A stretch of DNA of 64,000 bases from Macquaria australasica (GCA_005408345.1 SEMN01000012.1:2492501-2556500); one strand, 5' to 3'. Counted from the stretch's first letter, positions 1 through 14,611 are shown. Translations and numbers: made by a program. Notes: generated by a model from the letters alone, not told the origin.

Positions 1-1944
1 TGCAGTCTGGCAAATGAGCATTTGCTGGATGCTGCTTCTGCCCTGGAAACAGTGGGGGGAATTAGGTGTAACAAACTAATGATATAATATATTATAGTGG
101 TAATAGAGAAGTAAATGAAAATAGAGAAGTCTCCTCTTCTTTTAGCACTCTACTTTCTCTAATAAAGTGGTGTGATTTCAATTTCAAAGCCATTTAAGCA
201 CCTGTCAGCACAGTGAATCCTCCACTCGGCCACTCTTCACTGGTTCTATCAGACCAATAAAGTGGGTAATCACAAGGTGGAAAAACGAAGGTGGACCACC
301 TTCACCTTTATCTCCATCCTCCTCAACTTTCGCTCACCATCAATCTTTCTCCCCACAACCCTTTACTCATGTCCAGCTCTTTTCCAAGTTCGTCTCTCAC
401 CTGCTTTGTCCTCATTTTCCTCCTCCTCCACCTTTCTGGCTGCTTCACAAATCTATTGACTTTTATTACCTGAAAGAGCCTCATCTGGAATGCCATACCA
501 TCAGTCGGGGAGCTTTTAACTAACATAAATGTCAGATTTTCATGCATGATTAAAGGCTAACAGTGAAATCCTCCTTCTCACAGTGAAATCCACCTCGGTG
601 GGCTGATGTCATTAGCATAATAGGTGATTTTCAACATAATTATGTCTTAAGTTAACACAAAAGTGTATTTATATTCTTGTTAAAATCAGTGTCAATGTAT
701 GAAAATGGGGAAAATCCGGCTTGTGTGAGGCTTACTGAGATATTTCTGCCTGCAGGAGTCCAATTGGTCTCTCTAAGAAAAAAAAAAGTTAATTTAGTGT
801 GTGAAATGACTGCGAGATCAGAAGTCTATTCCTCTATTCTGTAGAAAGTACAAGTGGCCTTGAAATTTTTCATTTGTGCACCACTCGTCATATCATTATC
901 CTTCACTCCTTGTGACAGGTGATTAAAGAGAATAACTCTTCCTGTGATGAGGTCTTGAAAGTGTGACCTTTGTTTGAAACAAAGTTTGAGATATCAATTA
1001 ATGAGATATCGACATGTTAGCTGAGTGAGCAGATTCGGCATGAAAGTGGCCTAGATTTAAAAAGGAGGAAGCAGCGGAAGACATATTGGAACATGCAGTT
1101 TACATCTTATGCTGTTAAAATACGTTTTAGATACCAAATAATATTCAACAATCTACTCATCTTCTGTATAAAACCAGTAATATTGGAGTTGAGTCTAAAA
1201 CAACACAAGATTGGGCTATCTTTCATCACATCAGTTGTTTGTTTTAAGAGCATTTGCAAAACTATTTAGGGCCTCTCATCTAATTTACTTGAAACTTAGA
1301 ATAAGCACAGCCATATATAAGGGAACATAGGACACTGAAGCCACTGTGCATATGAAAACAGCAGCATCTGACTGGATTCATAATGCATAATGTTTTTTGT
1401 TTGTGCAGCATCTTGTCACATCACTGCGATTTTCCAGTTCAGTTGTGGTATTGTGGATGAAAGAGACAGAGAGATGGAGAGCAAGTGTGTGCTGTGTCTT
1501 TACATATATACAACATATATTATTCCTCTGTTGTTATGGATATTGGCTGTTGCTATACAAAAGAGGAAGCGAGTCTTAAGCAGCAGCCTTTCCTCTCTAT
1601 CCCCCCTCGCTCGGCTCGCTTTTTGCGCGCTGGAGCAAGTTACTTGCGAGGTTGGAGACATTTTACGCACGAACGGCAGCTGAGCTGGCAGCGCTGTCAA
1701 CACCGCATTCACATGGTCTCACTCGGCCTCATAAACACACACTGACACACACAGACACACACTCAGACAAACACACACTTACACACACCTTTATGTACAG
1801 TATGGTTAATACAGCGACAGGTTGCTGTAGAGTCCACGTACAGTCATGTTAGTTTAAAAAGTGTAAAGGGCCTGATTATGCGCAACACAGCTGATAAAAC
1901 ACATCCACACGTATCCTATTTTTGTGAGTACTTTTCTGTCTTAC
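1..1944 (-). other. Start of opioid receptor intron 1
   Basis: This stretch lies downstream of the receptor's exon 1 donor and is AT-rich with no supported exon. A short CA-rich microsatellite runs at about 1736-1790. No next receptor exon (the one that would carry the TKMKTATN-type motif of TM2) is visible, so intron 1 is longer than 1.9 kb. Confidence 0.6.
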
Positions 1945-2213
1945 CTGACGATGATATACATAACCAGCACGTTTCCAACCAGCCCCACCACGCACACTAT
2001 GGAGTAGAGAGCGGTGATGACAATCGCTATGATAACCGGGTTGGCGTCGTCTTCCAGGCTGCCGGTCAGTCCGCGATCCCCGTCGCATCGCGCCTCCGGG
2101 AAGCTCGTGGTGTTGTTGCTGTCGGTGAAGTTTCGACAGAAGCTGCTGTTGTTGTAAAGCACGGGGAGCTGGCTCCGGTAATCCGCGTCCGTGCCGTTTC
2201 CTGCGCTCTCCAT
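1945..2213 (-). CDS. oprm1: Opioid receptor (mu/delta type), coding exon 1, partial gene
   Basis: This exon encodes the N terminus and first transmembrane helix of a class A G-protein-coupled receptor for opioid peptides, acting at the plasma membrane through Gi/Go. It gives 89 complete residues plus two bases of an Arg codon. Residues 1-58 are extracellular with sequons at N6, N21, N22, N28, N33 and N34. Residues 60-88 form TM1, with the GNVLVM motif holding the family's invariant TM1 Asn (N81). The reading ends ATC GTC AG followed by GTAAGA, a clean phase-2 donor at the point where vertebrate opioid receptors split after TM1. ALYSIVCVVGL and MYIIVR look closest to mu; ITALYS and GNVLVM also fit delta. 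Nociceptin and kappa types fit less well. The ATG at 2213 is the natural start. The remaining exons lie left of the window. Family confidence is very high; the mu assignment is an inference supported by the neighbouring RGS17-like gene. Confidence 0.9.
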
Positions 2214-2484
2214 GGTCCTCGCTCGGAATGGTAGGTGCTGCGCGCGTCTTTCGCCTCCCCTTGGCTGCCCGTCGGCGGACTCGGTGCCTGTGATGCCCCG
2301 CTGGGTGCTTGGCTGTCGTTCGCTTGGAGAAGCGCTGCGTTTCAGGCGCGGGACGGACCGCCGGTAACGTTAAATCTCACCTTGTTGAAGAATGTGGCCG
2401 CGTGTGATGTAGTGAGTGTACTGACGACCCTCGTGCGGCACAGCGAGCCTTCACGGAAGACAAGCGACGGCGTGAAAATGAATT
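2214..2484 (-). promoter_or_regulatory. CpG-rich 5'UTR/promoter region of the opioid receptor gene
   Basis: The sequence directly upstream of the receptor start codon is markedly GC- and CpG-rich compared with its AT-rich surroundings, and the richness extends into exon 1 from about 2040. This is what a vertebrate CpG-island promoter looks like. No TATA box is evident, and the exact transcription start cannot be placed from sequence alone. Confidence 0.55.
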
Positions 2485-2486
2485 AG

Positions 2487-3155
2487 TTCGCTCCCCTCTT
2501 CCTTCCTCCCTAGGTTCCTTCCTCTCTTCTTTCCTTCCTCCCCTCTTTCCTATACTTCCATTCCTCCCTTTCGCTCATATTGGTTTATTCCTTCATTTTC
2601 CCCCTTCCTTTTCTCCTACCCTTTCCGTGTTTCCTTCCTTCCTTCCTTCCTTCCTGGCTTCGACCATTTCTTCCTTTCTTCTTTCTTTCCTTTCTCCTTT
2701 TCCCTACACTTCCATCCCAATTTTGCACATCTTTGTTCATTCCCTCCTTCTTTCCTTCCTTTTCTCTTCCCCTTCCTTGCTCCCAGTCTTCCTTTCTTNN
2801 NNNNNNNNNNNNNNNNNNTTCCTTCCTTTCCTCATTCCCTCCTTGTTCCTTTCCTTCCATTTCCCCTCCTTTCCTATACTTACCTATACCACCCCCCTTC
2901 ACTTAACTTTGTTCTTTCCTTCCTTTCATCTTTTCTTCATTTCTTGTTTCTTTCCATCTTTCCATCCTGACTCCTTCCTTTTCTATACTTCCATCTTTGC
3001 TCATCTTTGTTCATCCCATCCTTCTTTTCTTCCTTTTCTCGTCCCCTTTCTTTTTCCATCATCTGTCCTTCTGTGTTCCTTACCTTCTTTTCCTTTTCAT
3101 GTCCTTCCTTACTTCCTCCCTTTTTTCCTTGGTTCCTTCCTTCAGTTCTCGATTC
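2487..3155. repeat. Long polypyrimidine tract, (CCTT)/(TTC)-type, containing an N gap
   Basis: About 650 bases of almost pure C and T on the plus strand, built from drifting CCTT, CTTT and TTCC units with few purines. A run of 20 Ns at 2799-2818 breaks it, probably a short assembly gap, so the true length is unknown. It begins just upstream of the opioid receptor's CpG-rich promoter. Apparent long open frames here are low-complexity artefacts. Confidence 0.9.
2799..2818. other. Assembly gap (20 N)
   Basis: Exactly 20 undetermined bases inside the polypyrimidine tract. The fixed size suggests a placeholder, so the real missing length may differ. Confidence 0.97.
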
Positions 3156-3164
3156 TGGTTGTTG

Positions 3165-3168
<4 letters not shown>

Positions 3169-3226
<58 letters not shown>
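3169..3226. repeat. (GT)29 microsatellite
   Basis: An uninterrupted GT dinucleotide run directly follows the polypyrimidine tract and ends in ATGT. Confidence 0.97.
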
Positions 3227-3230
<4 letters not shown>

Positions 3231-3239
3231 TGTTCTTGT

Positions 3240-4387
3240 TTTTTCCATAGACAGTTTTACAAAGTGCTTTACATTAACAACACCTGTCGCAGGCGCGCGT
3301 GCACACACACACAGATCTATTGTACCATCGCCTTTTCACTTAAATGTCAATGTGCTAGAACTATCTGTACATAAATATCACTACATTTTCTATTCAGTGA
3401 AACAACCAACAATACAATAATGGTACAAGATAATGTAAAACCAGTTGGATAATAAAACACCATGACAGCAGCAAGTGCTCTGAGTAAGATCTGACAACAG
3501 TAATGGACGGCGCGGAGGAGTCCAGGGATTATCTGTCAAGTTGTCTATGCATGTACATGTAGCGCTTTCATGAGTCTCCTCGCTTCTGATTTCTGTTTTC
3601 TGTGCTGCACTCTAATCAGTGAAGCCAAGCGAGGGAATGTAACACTGTGTAATCCAATAGGGATTGATTTTAATCAAGATAATGGCCCTGCTTGTCTCAT
3701 TACAGTTTCAGAGAGGCACAAAATGGGCAAAGATCACTTACTAAACGTGCTGGAGGCCTGTTTGGAGTAAAACTGTTCAACATGAGCATAACTAGTACTC
3801 AAAGTCATTGTTGTAAGTTTGTTTTTACAGTCGCTTTCATCAACAAAATCCACGCACACACAAAAAACTCAGCTAATTGTATTAATGAGTTAGCTGAATA
3901 AATTCTGAGGAGCAGCATGAATGGAGAGAGCTTTCTTGTTGAGGAGAGAGAATTTTATCACTTTAAGTGCACAGAGATGTTTTCGAATACTCAAACACCA
4001 GGGTTTCATTTAGTTGGGAGGTGACTGGACTTACTTTGCCACTGTTGCCTACATGAAAAAAACATTGCTTTTCAGCTCTGAGCTTGATATTTTACCAAGT
4101 ATTTACTTCTTTCTTTGAGCTTATGTCTGCAGCAAACTTTTAAATGAGGTCAACTTCCAGCTTGGGCGCAAATAGGTGTATGATTCATCGGTGCGAGACT
4201 GGGCAGTATTGCACCAAGAGGCGCTACAGACCCTATTACTGTAACAAGAACAGGTCACAGTTGTTTGTTAAGTTTTAAGGACAGGTTCAAGTCTATCTTA
4301 ACACAAGAGGGGATTTTGTACCAAGAGGACTGTAACTTTCGAAGAGATCCACTTCATTTGTGACTGCTGAGGGCTCATATCAGCTTT
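3240..4387. other. Intergenic stretch without a recognised gene
   Basis: No supported coding exon. The part from about 3500 to 3720 has a more balanced, non-repetitive composition with homeodomain-like TTGATTTTAAT patches and could be a conserved non-coding element; that is a guess from appearance. Confidence 0.4.
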
Positions 4388-4508
4388 GAGATAAAATAAG
4401 ATAAAACTTTATTTAATCCCCGGGGTGGAAATTCAGGTGTTACAGCAGCAAGTTACAGGATAGCAGCAAGTCAAAGAGTAGAGAAGATAAATAAACGAAT
4501 AAATGGCT
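4388..4508 (-). mobile_element. 3' tail of an older LINE (minus strand), left part
   Basis: AAGATAAAATAAGATAAAAC followed by an AATCCCCGGGGTGGAAATT block is the reverse complement of the kind of tail seen on the plus-strand LINE at 5.95-6.03 kb (TTTCCCCGCTG, then AATAAAGG and TTATC repeats). It is therefore a related L2/CR1-like 3' end in the opposite orientation. Sequence resembling its continuation reappears at 6032, after the plus-strand LINE. Confidence 0.6.
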
Positions 4509-6031
4509 CAATGGCTATAGGCCAGTGGCATTGACCTCTCACCTGATGAAGACCCTGGAGAGACTGGTCCTTGTTCACCTGCGTCCGCTGGTGAGCCCAT
4601 GTATGGACCCTCTGCAGTTTGCCTACCAACCCCGCATTGGGGTGGATGACGCTGTCATTTACCTACTTCACACATCCCTCTCTCACCTAGAAAAGGCTGG
4701 AAACACTGTGAGGATCATGTTTTTTGATTTCTCCAGTGCTTTTAACACCATCCAGCCCAGGATTCTGGGGGACAAGTTGGAGCATGCTGGGGTGGACCAT
4801 CACCTGGCAGCATGGATCCTGGACTACCTCACAAACCGACCACAGTATGTGAGGTTACAGGACTGTGTGTCTGACACACTTCTCTGCAGCACAGGGGCTC
4901 CACAGGGAACCGTTCTGGCGCCTTTCCTGTTCACCTTCTACACAGCGGACTTCACCCATAACACTTCAAACTGTCACCTGCAGAAGTTCTCTGATGACTC
5001 TGCCATTGTCGGCCTCATCACCAACGGGGATGATGGGGAGTACAGAGAACTGACCCAGGGCTTTGTGGGTTGGTGTCAGCAGAACCGCCTCCAGATCAAC
5101 GCGAGTAAAACCAAAGAGCTGGTGGTGGACTTCGGCAGGCGCAAACTCCCTCCACCTACACCAGTGAACATCCAGGGAACGGACATTGAGATTGTGAGAT
5201 CGTACAAGTATCGGGTCAGCAAACTGGACTGGTCAGACAATACGGACGCTCTGTTCAAGAAGGGACAGAGCCGTCTCTTTTTGCTCAGGAGACTAAGATC
5301 TTTTGGAGTGCAGGGTGCGCTCCTGAGGACTTTCTATGACTCTGTGGTGGCATCAGCTGTCTTGTATGGGGTGACCTGTTGGGCCAGTGGCATCTCTTCC
5401 AGGGATAGGAAGAGACTGGACAGACTGATTAAGAAGGCCAGCTCTCTCCTTGGATGCCCTCTGGACCCAGTGGAGGTGGTGGGAGGCAGGAGAATGGTGG
5501 CCAAGCTATCATCACTACTGGAGAACACTTCCCACCCCCTACATGTCACTCTATCAGCACTGGGCAGCTCCTTCAGCGACCGGCTGCTCCACCTGCGGTG
5601 TCTGAAGGAGAGGTACCGTAGGTCCTTTCTGCCTGCTGCTGTCAGACTCTATAATCAGTACAACTCCCGGTAATCTACACTTGACTGTCAGGGTGCAGAC
5701 TATTCACTACTATACTTCATCTACTGCTGTGCATTATCTTCATACATATATTGTATTCATGATGTTATCTACTTCATATGTTGCTGTGAAATATTTTCAT
5801 ATACATGTATATTATATATGTGCAATATTTTTATCTTATCTATTTGTTCATACTTACAACTGCACTCAGTCACTCTATTATTTATTTCTGTCTATACTGT
5901 GTATAGGACTATTTTTCTATTTATTTTTATTGTATTTCTATATATGACACTTTTGCTGGCTGCTGCAACGCTAAAAATTTCCCCGCTGTGGGACAATAAA
6001 GGCTTATCTTATCTTATCTTATCTTATCTTA
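4509..6031 (+). mobile_element. 5'-truncated LINE (L2/CR1-like, Jockey superfamily)
   Basis: The element begins inside the reverse transcriptase frame (at the YRPVALTSHL block), runs through the stop near 5673, and continues in an AT-rich 3'UTR to a GGACAATAAAGG tail with four or more TTATC repeats at about 6001-6031. A 5' truncation plus a short tandem 3' tail is typical of target-primed reverse transcription. The endonuclease domain is missing, so it cannot move by itself. Confidence 0.85.
4525..5673 (+). pseudogene. LINE reverse transcriptase ORF2 fragment, 382 codons
   Basis: An uninterrupted frame encodes the reverse transcriptase of a non-LTR retrotransposon. Visible landmarks are the YRPVALTS block just upstream of the first ATG, the DFSSAFNTIQP motif (catalytic Asp), GAPQGTVLAPFLFTFY, the FSDD catalytic box (the family's F/YADD with Ser for Ala), the LQINASKTKELVVDF segment and the C-terminal thumb and linker FKKGQSRLFLLRRL. 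Between SYKY and KLDWSDNTD a few residues normally present appear to be missing in frame. Full ORF2 proteins of this class have an N-terminal endonuclease that is absent here, so the copy is a 5'-truncated remnant. The first ATG is arbitrary. Function is certain at the family level; the exact clade (L2 versus a close CR1-like group) is inferred. Confidence 0.9.
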
Positions 6032-6240
6032 AACACGATAGAAATCCAAACAGCAATAAAAATCAAAAATAAGAAATTGTGCAACTATACAAATAAGAGT
6101 GAATGTTCAAGTTAGTGCATATGAATATGTACAAGGGGAGTGCAACAGAGGTAGTCTAAACTGATCTAGAGTTGTGAGTGTAGACAGGGATCAGTAATAA
6201 GTATAAATATATGTCCACAGTGACGCTAAAGTTAAGTTCA
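6032..6240 (-). mobile_element. 3' tail of an older LINE (minus strand), right part
   Basis: Immediately after the TTATC tail of the plus-strand LINE the sequence turns into A-rich text (CAGCAATAAAAATC, GTGCAACTATACAAATAAG, GTACAAGGGGAGTGCAACAG). It resembles the reverse complement of a fish LINE 3'UTR and would continue the fragment at 4388-4508. The right boundary is soft. Confidence 0.4.
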
Positions 6241-9200
6241 GCTCGTAATTTGGGATGCATTTTTGCAGAGTAAGGACTGTGGATTTTGTCCTCGATCGCT
6301 TAGAGTCACTTCTGGAAGGGATCGCAATATAGCAGGTCTGCTGTTACTTTTAAGAAAAGATGAAGTCATTTCTTCATTAATGTTTCTGGGAATTTTGGGG
6401 GTTTTAGCATCCTGGTGGGAGTTTACATCCTACAGTTAAAACTTACAATCTTTAGGCAAAATTTCAGTATTTTTTAAACCCATCAGGATTCAGCGTTTCT
6501 CCACCAGAATTTAATTCCAGGCAGCTTGGAGAAGGCCTTGAGAAAGCATTTAATGCACACACACACATGCACAGAGTTGGTGCATGTTGTTAGCTTACAG
6601 TACTGTAGCAAACCTCTGTGCTGTCAGTGTATTGGCTGTTTGTGGCGAATAAACAACGTTCAGTGTGAAGTAAAGGGGTCTTTATATAATATGTGCTATA
6701 CACAAATAAACTTGACTTGCCTTACATGAAACAAACATAAATGCCATATTTCCATCACATTTTGTCCTTCTTCATTCTTTTGCAGATTTTCTGGAAATTC
6801 GGTTTAAATTTGCACTAAATTTGGACGGAAACTTGACCACTGGCAGCAGCACAATACGCCACCAATTAACGAGCAGCCGCAGTCGAAAAGAGTAGTCGTA
6901 CGTTCTCCCCTGCACTTCAAAATCTCCATCTCACCTCAAACAACATTTTCCTGAGACCTGCGGCTATAGAGCTGGACCATACCTGACCCGAGAAGACTTA
7001 TTAAATTAATGAAATCTGGCCTCGGCCCGACTCAGGTGCTGGTTCGGGTCTTGGTTACAACAAACCAAGTGGACTTTGGTGAATGTACCTTTAAACCTTT
7101 TGTGACTCTGTAAATCCAGCCAATGAACACCAAGACATCTCCTCTGTCTTCAGAAGCATTTCTTTTTCTTGAGGAGACAGTAAAGATGACATTTCAAAAG
7201 ATTTCAAAAGTTGCTAAGATAAAGCATAATGTGAATATGTACATTTGGTGCACACTAATGTCTTTGTTTATTCAATTATTTGGAAATAATTAGCCCTGTT
7301 TAGACTTACATTCACAGGCCTACTGTGACTCAAGAATAACCATTCCTGGTTCTTTATTACTCTTGAGAAATCAAATCAACTTTTTCTGTGGTTTTTTTTA
7401 CGTTTTACATCAAGAATCAAGCCCCAAATATCTAAAACTGGCAACAGTATAGGAAAATATTCAGCGATGCAAAGCCTGGTGTCTGTTACCAAACACAGAA
7501 ACAGACACATGTGTCATCAGTTTGCCAAAAGTATTCTGCTTATGGCCTCACAGTGTTTTGTCAGAGATCTTCTCACAGTACTTAGACTCATAAGTATTTA
7601 TACAAGACAAATATTTATTCATCCTAGCAGGCTACACCTATTTGTCATATTGTATTTGATGAAATACGTTTCATCTGGGGAAGTTTATGTAACCATCTTA
7701 CGGCATGAGGCATGCCAATGCGCACACTGCATGGTAACTGTGATGTTATCTCAAGTGACAAGTATTTTGCATTCAGAACAAAGGCTCAGATTGAAGCGTG
7801 TTTGTTCTAAGCGACTACAGAGCATCACAACTGATGTTTAGACCGTAGAAGATTTTCCTCCTGTGTCGGGAACAGGATCGACAACAGGAGGAGACGAGCA
7901 TTTTAGATGTAGAAGATAAAGAAAAATACACCAGAAACACCTTCATGAAAGATGAATTCAACTCTAAATGCCAATTAGCAGCATTTTTCAGCTATAAGAA
8001 AGTCTGGCTCTCTGAACTTAAAGAGCTCTCATTTGTGCCCAAACTGTGGGTGCATTAGTCAAAAAAAAAACTGCTGAGTTCTTTTAGTAGGTCAAGGGAA
8101 ACAGAGTTGAATATCATGACTGCATCTGACAAACACGAACAAATAGCACTGACGCAGAGGAACAATGGTCATAAGTTAACCAGCCAGCATGAATGAATCA
8201 GCAGCTTTTCAACCAAAAGAAAAGAAAGAAAAACTGAATATATGTGACTGCTGCAGCAGTCATGCATGTTCATTTATATTAGTTTAGAAATGAACACATC
8301 ACGATGACATCGGTTATCATGCTTTCCATATTTATGGTGCTATAGTGTAACTAAAGGATTAGAAATCCTGTTTAAACTGCTGTCTTATCAATGTGATAAT
8401 TCTACTTAAAATCACATTTAGTTTCATTGATAGACACCTGATACTTTGACAGATAATGTTGTATTTTTATCTTTAGTACAGAGAGCACTGTCTTTACTGC
8501 CTTATATTTAACTGATGTTCAATTCTAGCATCATTTAAGGAAAATATTGACTTTGAATTAAAATATAGATTAATATAAATAAGGAATATTTCACCCTAAA
8601 AACATGCAGAGGCAATGCTATCGACAAACAAAAATGTCAATATTAGATGTACATTCAATGCCAACTATTTGACAATTCTTGCTTTCTACAACATCTGCTC
8701 ATGGCAACTACGGTTAAGATTTAGGAAATCATCTGCAGATTTTCCTCTCAGGCGGTGTGCAACCCCAACAATCTCCCCCAATCAGTGTCAGCCCGTATGC
8801 AAAACCCAGGGCAAAAAAGGTCACAAAGCACTTTCTGTTGCTCATAAAGATTATTGCCGTGAGTGCACAGTTATAACTGAAGGCGATCCAGAGTATTAGC
8901 ATTTTGATCATCTCTTCGCTTCTCTCATCTGGATAATGACAGCTGGAGAATTAGATGGCAACTGTTTAGAGATTTTTGCTGAGTCACTCAACCTGTAACC
9001 ATAAAATTGAATGAATTTTGAAAAGCGAGAGAGACATGACCTCCACGTCCCCAGAGGAAACTTTGTATACGGAGTCTGACAAACAGCTAACTTGCAACTT
9101 GCATCTATGTTGTCTTGTGTGCAATAGTTATTTAATTACATCAAAATGAAGACCAACCAACTTTTTACTAGTTTTGACACCATTCACACAGAATTGCACA

Positions 9201-10439
9201 AGCATATATTAATGCAACTGACTGACATTTAAAGATAAGAAGAGAATATAATAAAGTGAGAAGAAACAAAATAAGAAAGGAAAAGGGAAGAAAAGAAAGA
9301 AAACAAGAAAAAAAACATATAATTCATCCACCCACACAGTCCTATCCACCCCTCTCGCCACACTGCAGTTCACAGAAAATGTAACGTGACAGTTATCTAT
9401 ACATGAACAGTCTCACATATAAGACTTTACTAAATTAATTTACAGAGAGGATTTAACTAAATCTGCAGCTGTCTTAATAGTAGCTCTTGCCTTGTCATTA
9501 ATAGCATTTATAGACACAATCTAAAATGTGAAAGTAATTTCTTAGCTGCAGCCAAGCCATCTTGACCGATTAAGGACTCAAGTGTTTGCATAAAGTGTTT
9601 ACATTAATTTTTTCTATCTCCTGAGCTGGAAATTGTCTCCAAATTCAGGGTGATTTCTACAGTTGATTTCTTTGTTTAAAGTACAGCTAGTAGTATAGCA
9701 TTGTTGACCTGTTGTGCTTTATTACAGTAATTCTTAGGGCAGTGAAGAGGAGGAAATGTGTTATTCCCATGAGGTTAAAGTCCTTTTGAAAGTCTGTCAG
9801 CCTCTCTGCCTCGGGCAGCTCTACCACCTCTGCTTGAACAGATTTATGGATCATCACTTTGATGGAATATTTTACACTTATCAAAGAGAGGGTGACAAAA
9901 CGTTTTGACACTGATAGCCACTGATGATAAAATATGTGACGAGCATATTATGAGCAAGGCCTTGATGAAATACTGTGAATGGTAAGAGGAAGGACGTGTT
10001 GAATGCCAAAGGTAAATAATAAATCAAAGGATATAATATTTCATCTGAATGGAAATAAAAACCTTGGAACTCACTGAAATACATTATTTAAACTGTAAAA
10101 TGTGTAGTTTTACTCCTTAACTTTTTAACTTTTTTTTACTGCTTTAAATTTTAGTATGATACTTGAAATGAAAAACACTTGTGTAAAAATCAAATTACTG
10201 ACTTTTTGTTTTTCAATTTTTGTTAATGAAGTTGTATAGTAAATTTTTTCCCCGTCTCACTGGGAAGATTTGATGTTTGTGTTTGGCGTTGCCTCCTGAA
10301 TTCTCACTCTCGTCTCTTTAAGATGATCCAAGCAATACTAAAAACTATCAGAGTTTGGCAGTCCGTATTGGGGGAATTTCCCAAACTATGAACTTAACTT
10401 TCATTGCTCACTGGCACCCCAAAATTACTGATATTTAAA
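6241..10439. other. Intergenic stretch without a recognised gene
   Basis: About 4.2 kb of AT-rich sequence. All open frames are short, lack recognisable motifs and have no convincing splice context. No RNA gene or multi-copy repeat was recognised. Confidence 0.5.
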
Positions 10440-10985
10440 ACTACTTTGAAAACAAGAGTGCTCTATGAGGCTGTACTTACTAAATGCTAATGTCAGCATG
10501 CTATCATGCTCACAATAACAATGCTAATATGTTTAGCAGATATAATCTTAACCGTGATCACCATTGTAATTTAACGTGTTAGCATGCTGACATTTGAACA
10601 CCAAGAACAGCTGAGGTTGATGGGAATGTCATGTTAGTTTTGCAGGTATTTAGTCATAAACCAAAATATTGTACAAATGTAAACTTTGACCTGATGATGG
10701 CGCTAGAGGATCAAAACGTAAGGTTCACCAAAGTTATCATAATTCATCCTGGGGGGAACATGAATGTGTATAAAAACGTTTGGGCCGATCCATCCGGTAG
10801 ATGTTGAAGCTATTTTACTGGATTAGTGAAAACTTTGACCTGCTGGTGGCGCTAGAGGAAAAGTCAGGGTATCACCAACGTCATTAGGATTCATCCTCTG
10901 GGCATCATGAACGTCTGAACAAAATTTCATTGCAATGCATTTGATAGTTGTTGAGATATCTCAGGCTGGACTAAACATCGTAATT
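10440..10985 (-). repeat. Interspersed repeat family A, copy 1 (inverted)
   Basis: Shared blocks identify the family: GTTAGCATGCTGACAT, CAGCTGAGGTTGATGGGAAT, TTTGCAGGTATTTAGTCATAAACC, TTTGACCTGATGATGGCGCTAGA and TTGTTGAGATATCTCA. The same blocks occur in reverse complement at 43.4 kb and 59.6 kb. Inside this copy the GACCTGNTGGTGGCGCTAGAGG block occurs twice, a local duplication. There is no coding capacity. Confidence 0.75.
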
Positions 10986-11165
10986 AATGTAAGTAATGAG
11001 AGTAATTATAACATGTTAGTTTTAATCCTTTATACCTCTCAAGAACATCATCATAGACAGTGTGTATTAGTAGCAGGGTATTCATAATCCTCCTGCATTT
11101 CCTGTGATCATGGATTATGTTAATGTCATATGTAGGATCCCCGCCTCCGCAGTACTTCCAACAAG

Positions 11166-11612
11166 TGTAAACCATAGACTGTATATAAAGATGGACGGCA
11201 TTACCGCTCCCCAAAAGTGAAGCCTCCATGTTAGCGGATGGGACATGGGCCAAACTGAAAAGTCAAAGTACACAAAACAAATTTTTTCCAAAGATAGTTT
11301 CTGTCATTTTAGGTAGTTTTTATCACACTGATGTTTTTTTCAAATGTTCATTTTTTTGATAAGTTTGGTTTTTATTAGGTATTTGATGCTGTAAAAAGAG
11401 GGTGAGACGTCATGATTGACAACTGTGAGTGTGCTTGCGATTGGTTCAGGCGGGTGTATGGGTGGGAACTCGATACCGCAGACTCTGGCTCCAAATGACG
11501 TCACCAGCGCAAGATGGCAGCTCCTGTATCTGGAATATTTTGGCTTCATTTTTGTACAGTAGGAGGAAGTGGAGACACGTCATCCATCTTTATACACAGT
11601 CTATGGTGTAAA
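11166..11612. mobile_element. Inverted-repeat element (435 bp) with 6 bp target duplication
   Basis: The ends at 11172 (CCATAGACTGTATATAAAGA) and 11606 (reverse complement of CCATAGACTGTGTATAAAGA) form matching terminal inverted repeats of about 25 bp, extended by a weaker match on the inner side (AGTGAAGCCTCC against GGCTTCATTT). TGTAAA stands immediately outside both ends (11166-11171 and 11607-11612), a candidate 6 bp target-site duplication. There is no open frame of note inside, so this is a non-autonomous DNA transposon of MITE type. The superfamily is not identified. Confidence 0.75.
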
Positions 11613-14223
<2,611 letters not shown>

Positions 14224-14231
14224 TCTTTTAT

Positions 14232-14580
14232 CCAGACTGAATATAGTCTGGACTGCTGGACTGGATTGCTCAGCTATCAAGCTCCTCTTCTGTGGAACCA
14301 GCTCCCAGTTTGTGTACGGGAAGCGGACAACCTCCTCACATTTAAGAGTAGGCTTAAGACTTTCCTCTTTGATAAAGCTTATAGTAGGGCTGACTCAGGT
14401 GACCCCTGAGCCCCCCCCACCCCCCCAGCTATGTTGATATAGGCCTAGACTGCTGGGAGACTTCCTATGATGCACTGAGCTCCTCTCTCCTCTCTCCTCC
14501 TCTTCCTCTCCATCTGTACGCACTCATATCCCATCAATGCTTGTTACTAACTCAACTTCTTCCCGTAGTTGTGTGCTTTA

Positions 14581-14611
<31 letters not shown>

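Noticed and set aside
1736..1790. CA-rich stretch as a possible CRISPR-like or other ordered repeat
   Set aside because: Irregular CA/GACA simple repeat without spacers; the host is a vertebrate.
1878..2234. 118-codon plus-strand open frame opposite the opioid receptor exon
   Set aside because: It is the antisense shadow of a GC-rich coding exon, has no recognisable motif, and the minus frame is clearly the receptor.
2580..3420. Several frames of 105-207 codons rich in Phe/Leu/Ser/Pro or Lys/Glu
   Set aside because: They translate the polypyrimidine tract, the N gap and the GT microsatellite; composition alone keeps the frames open.
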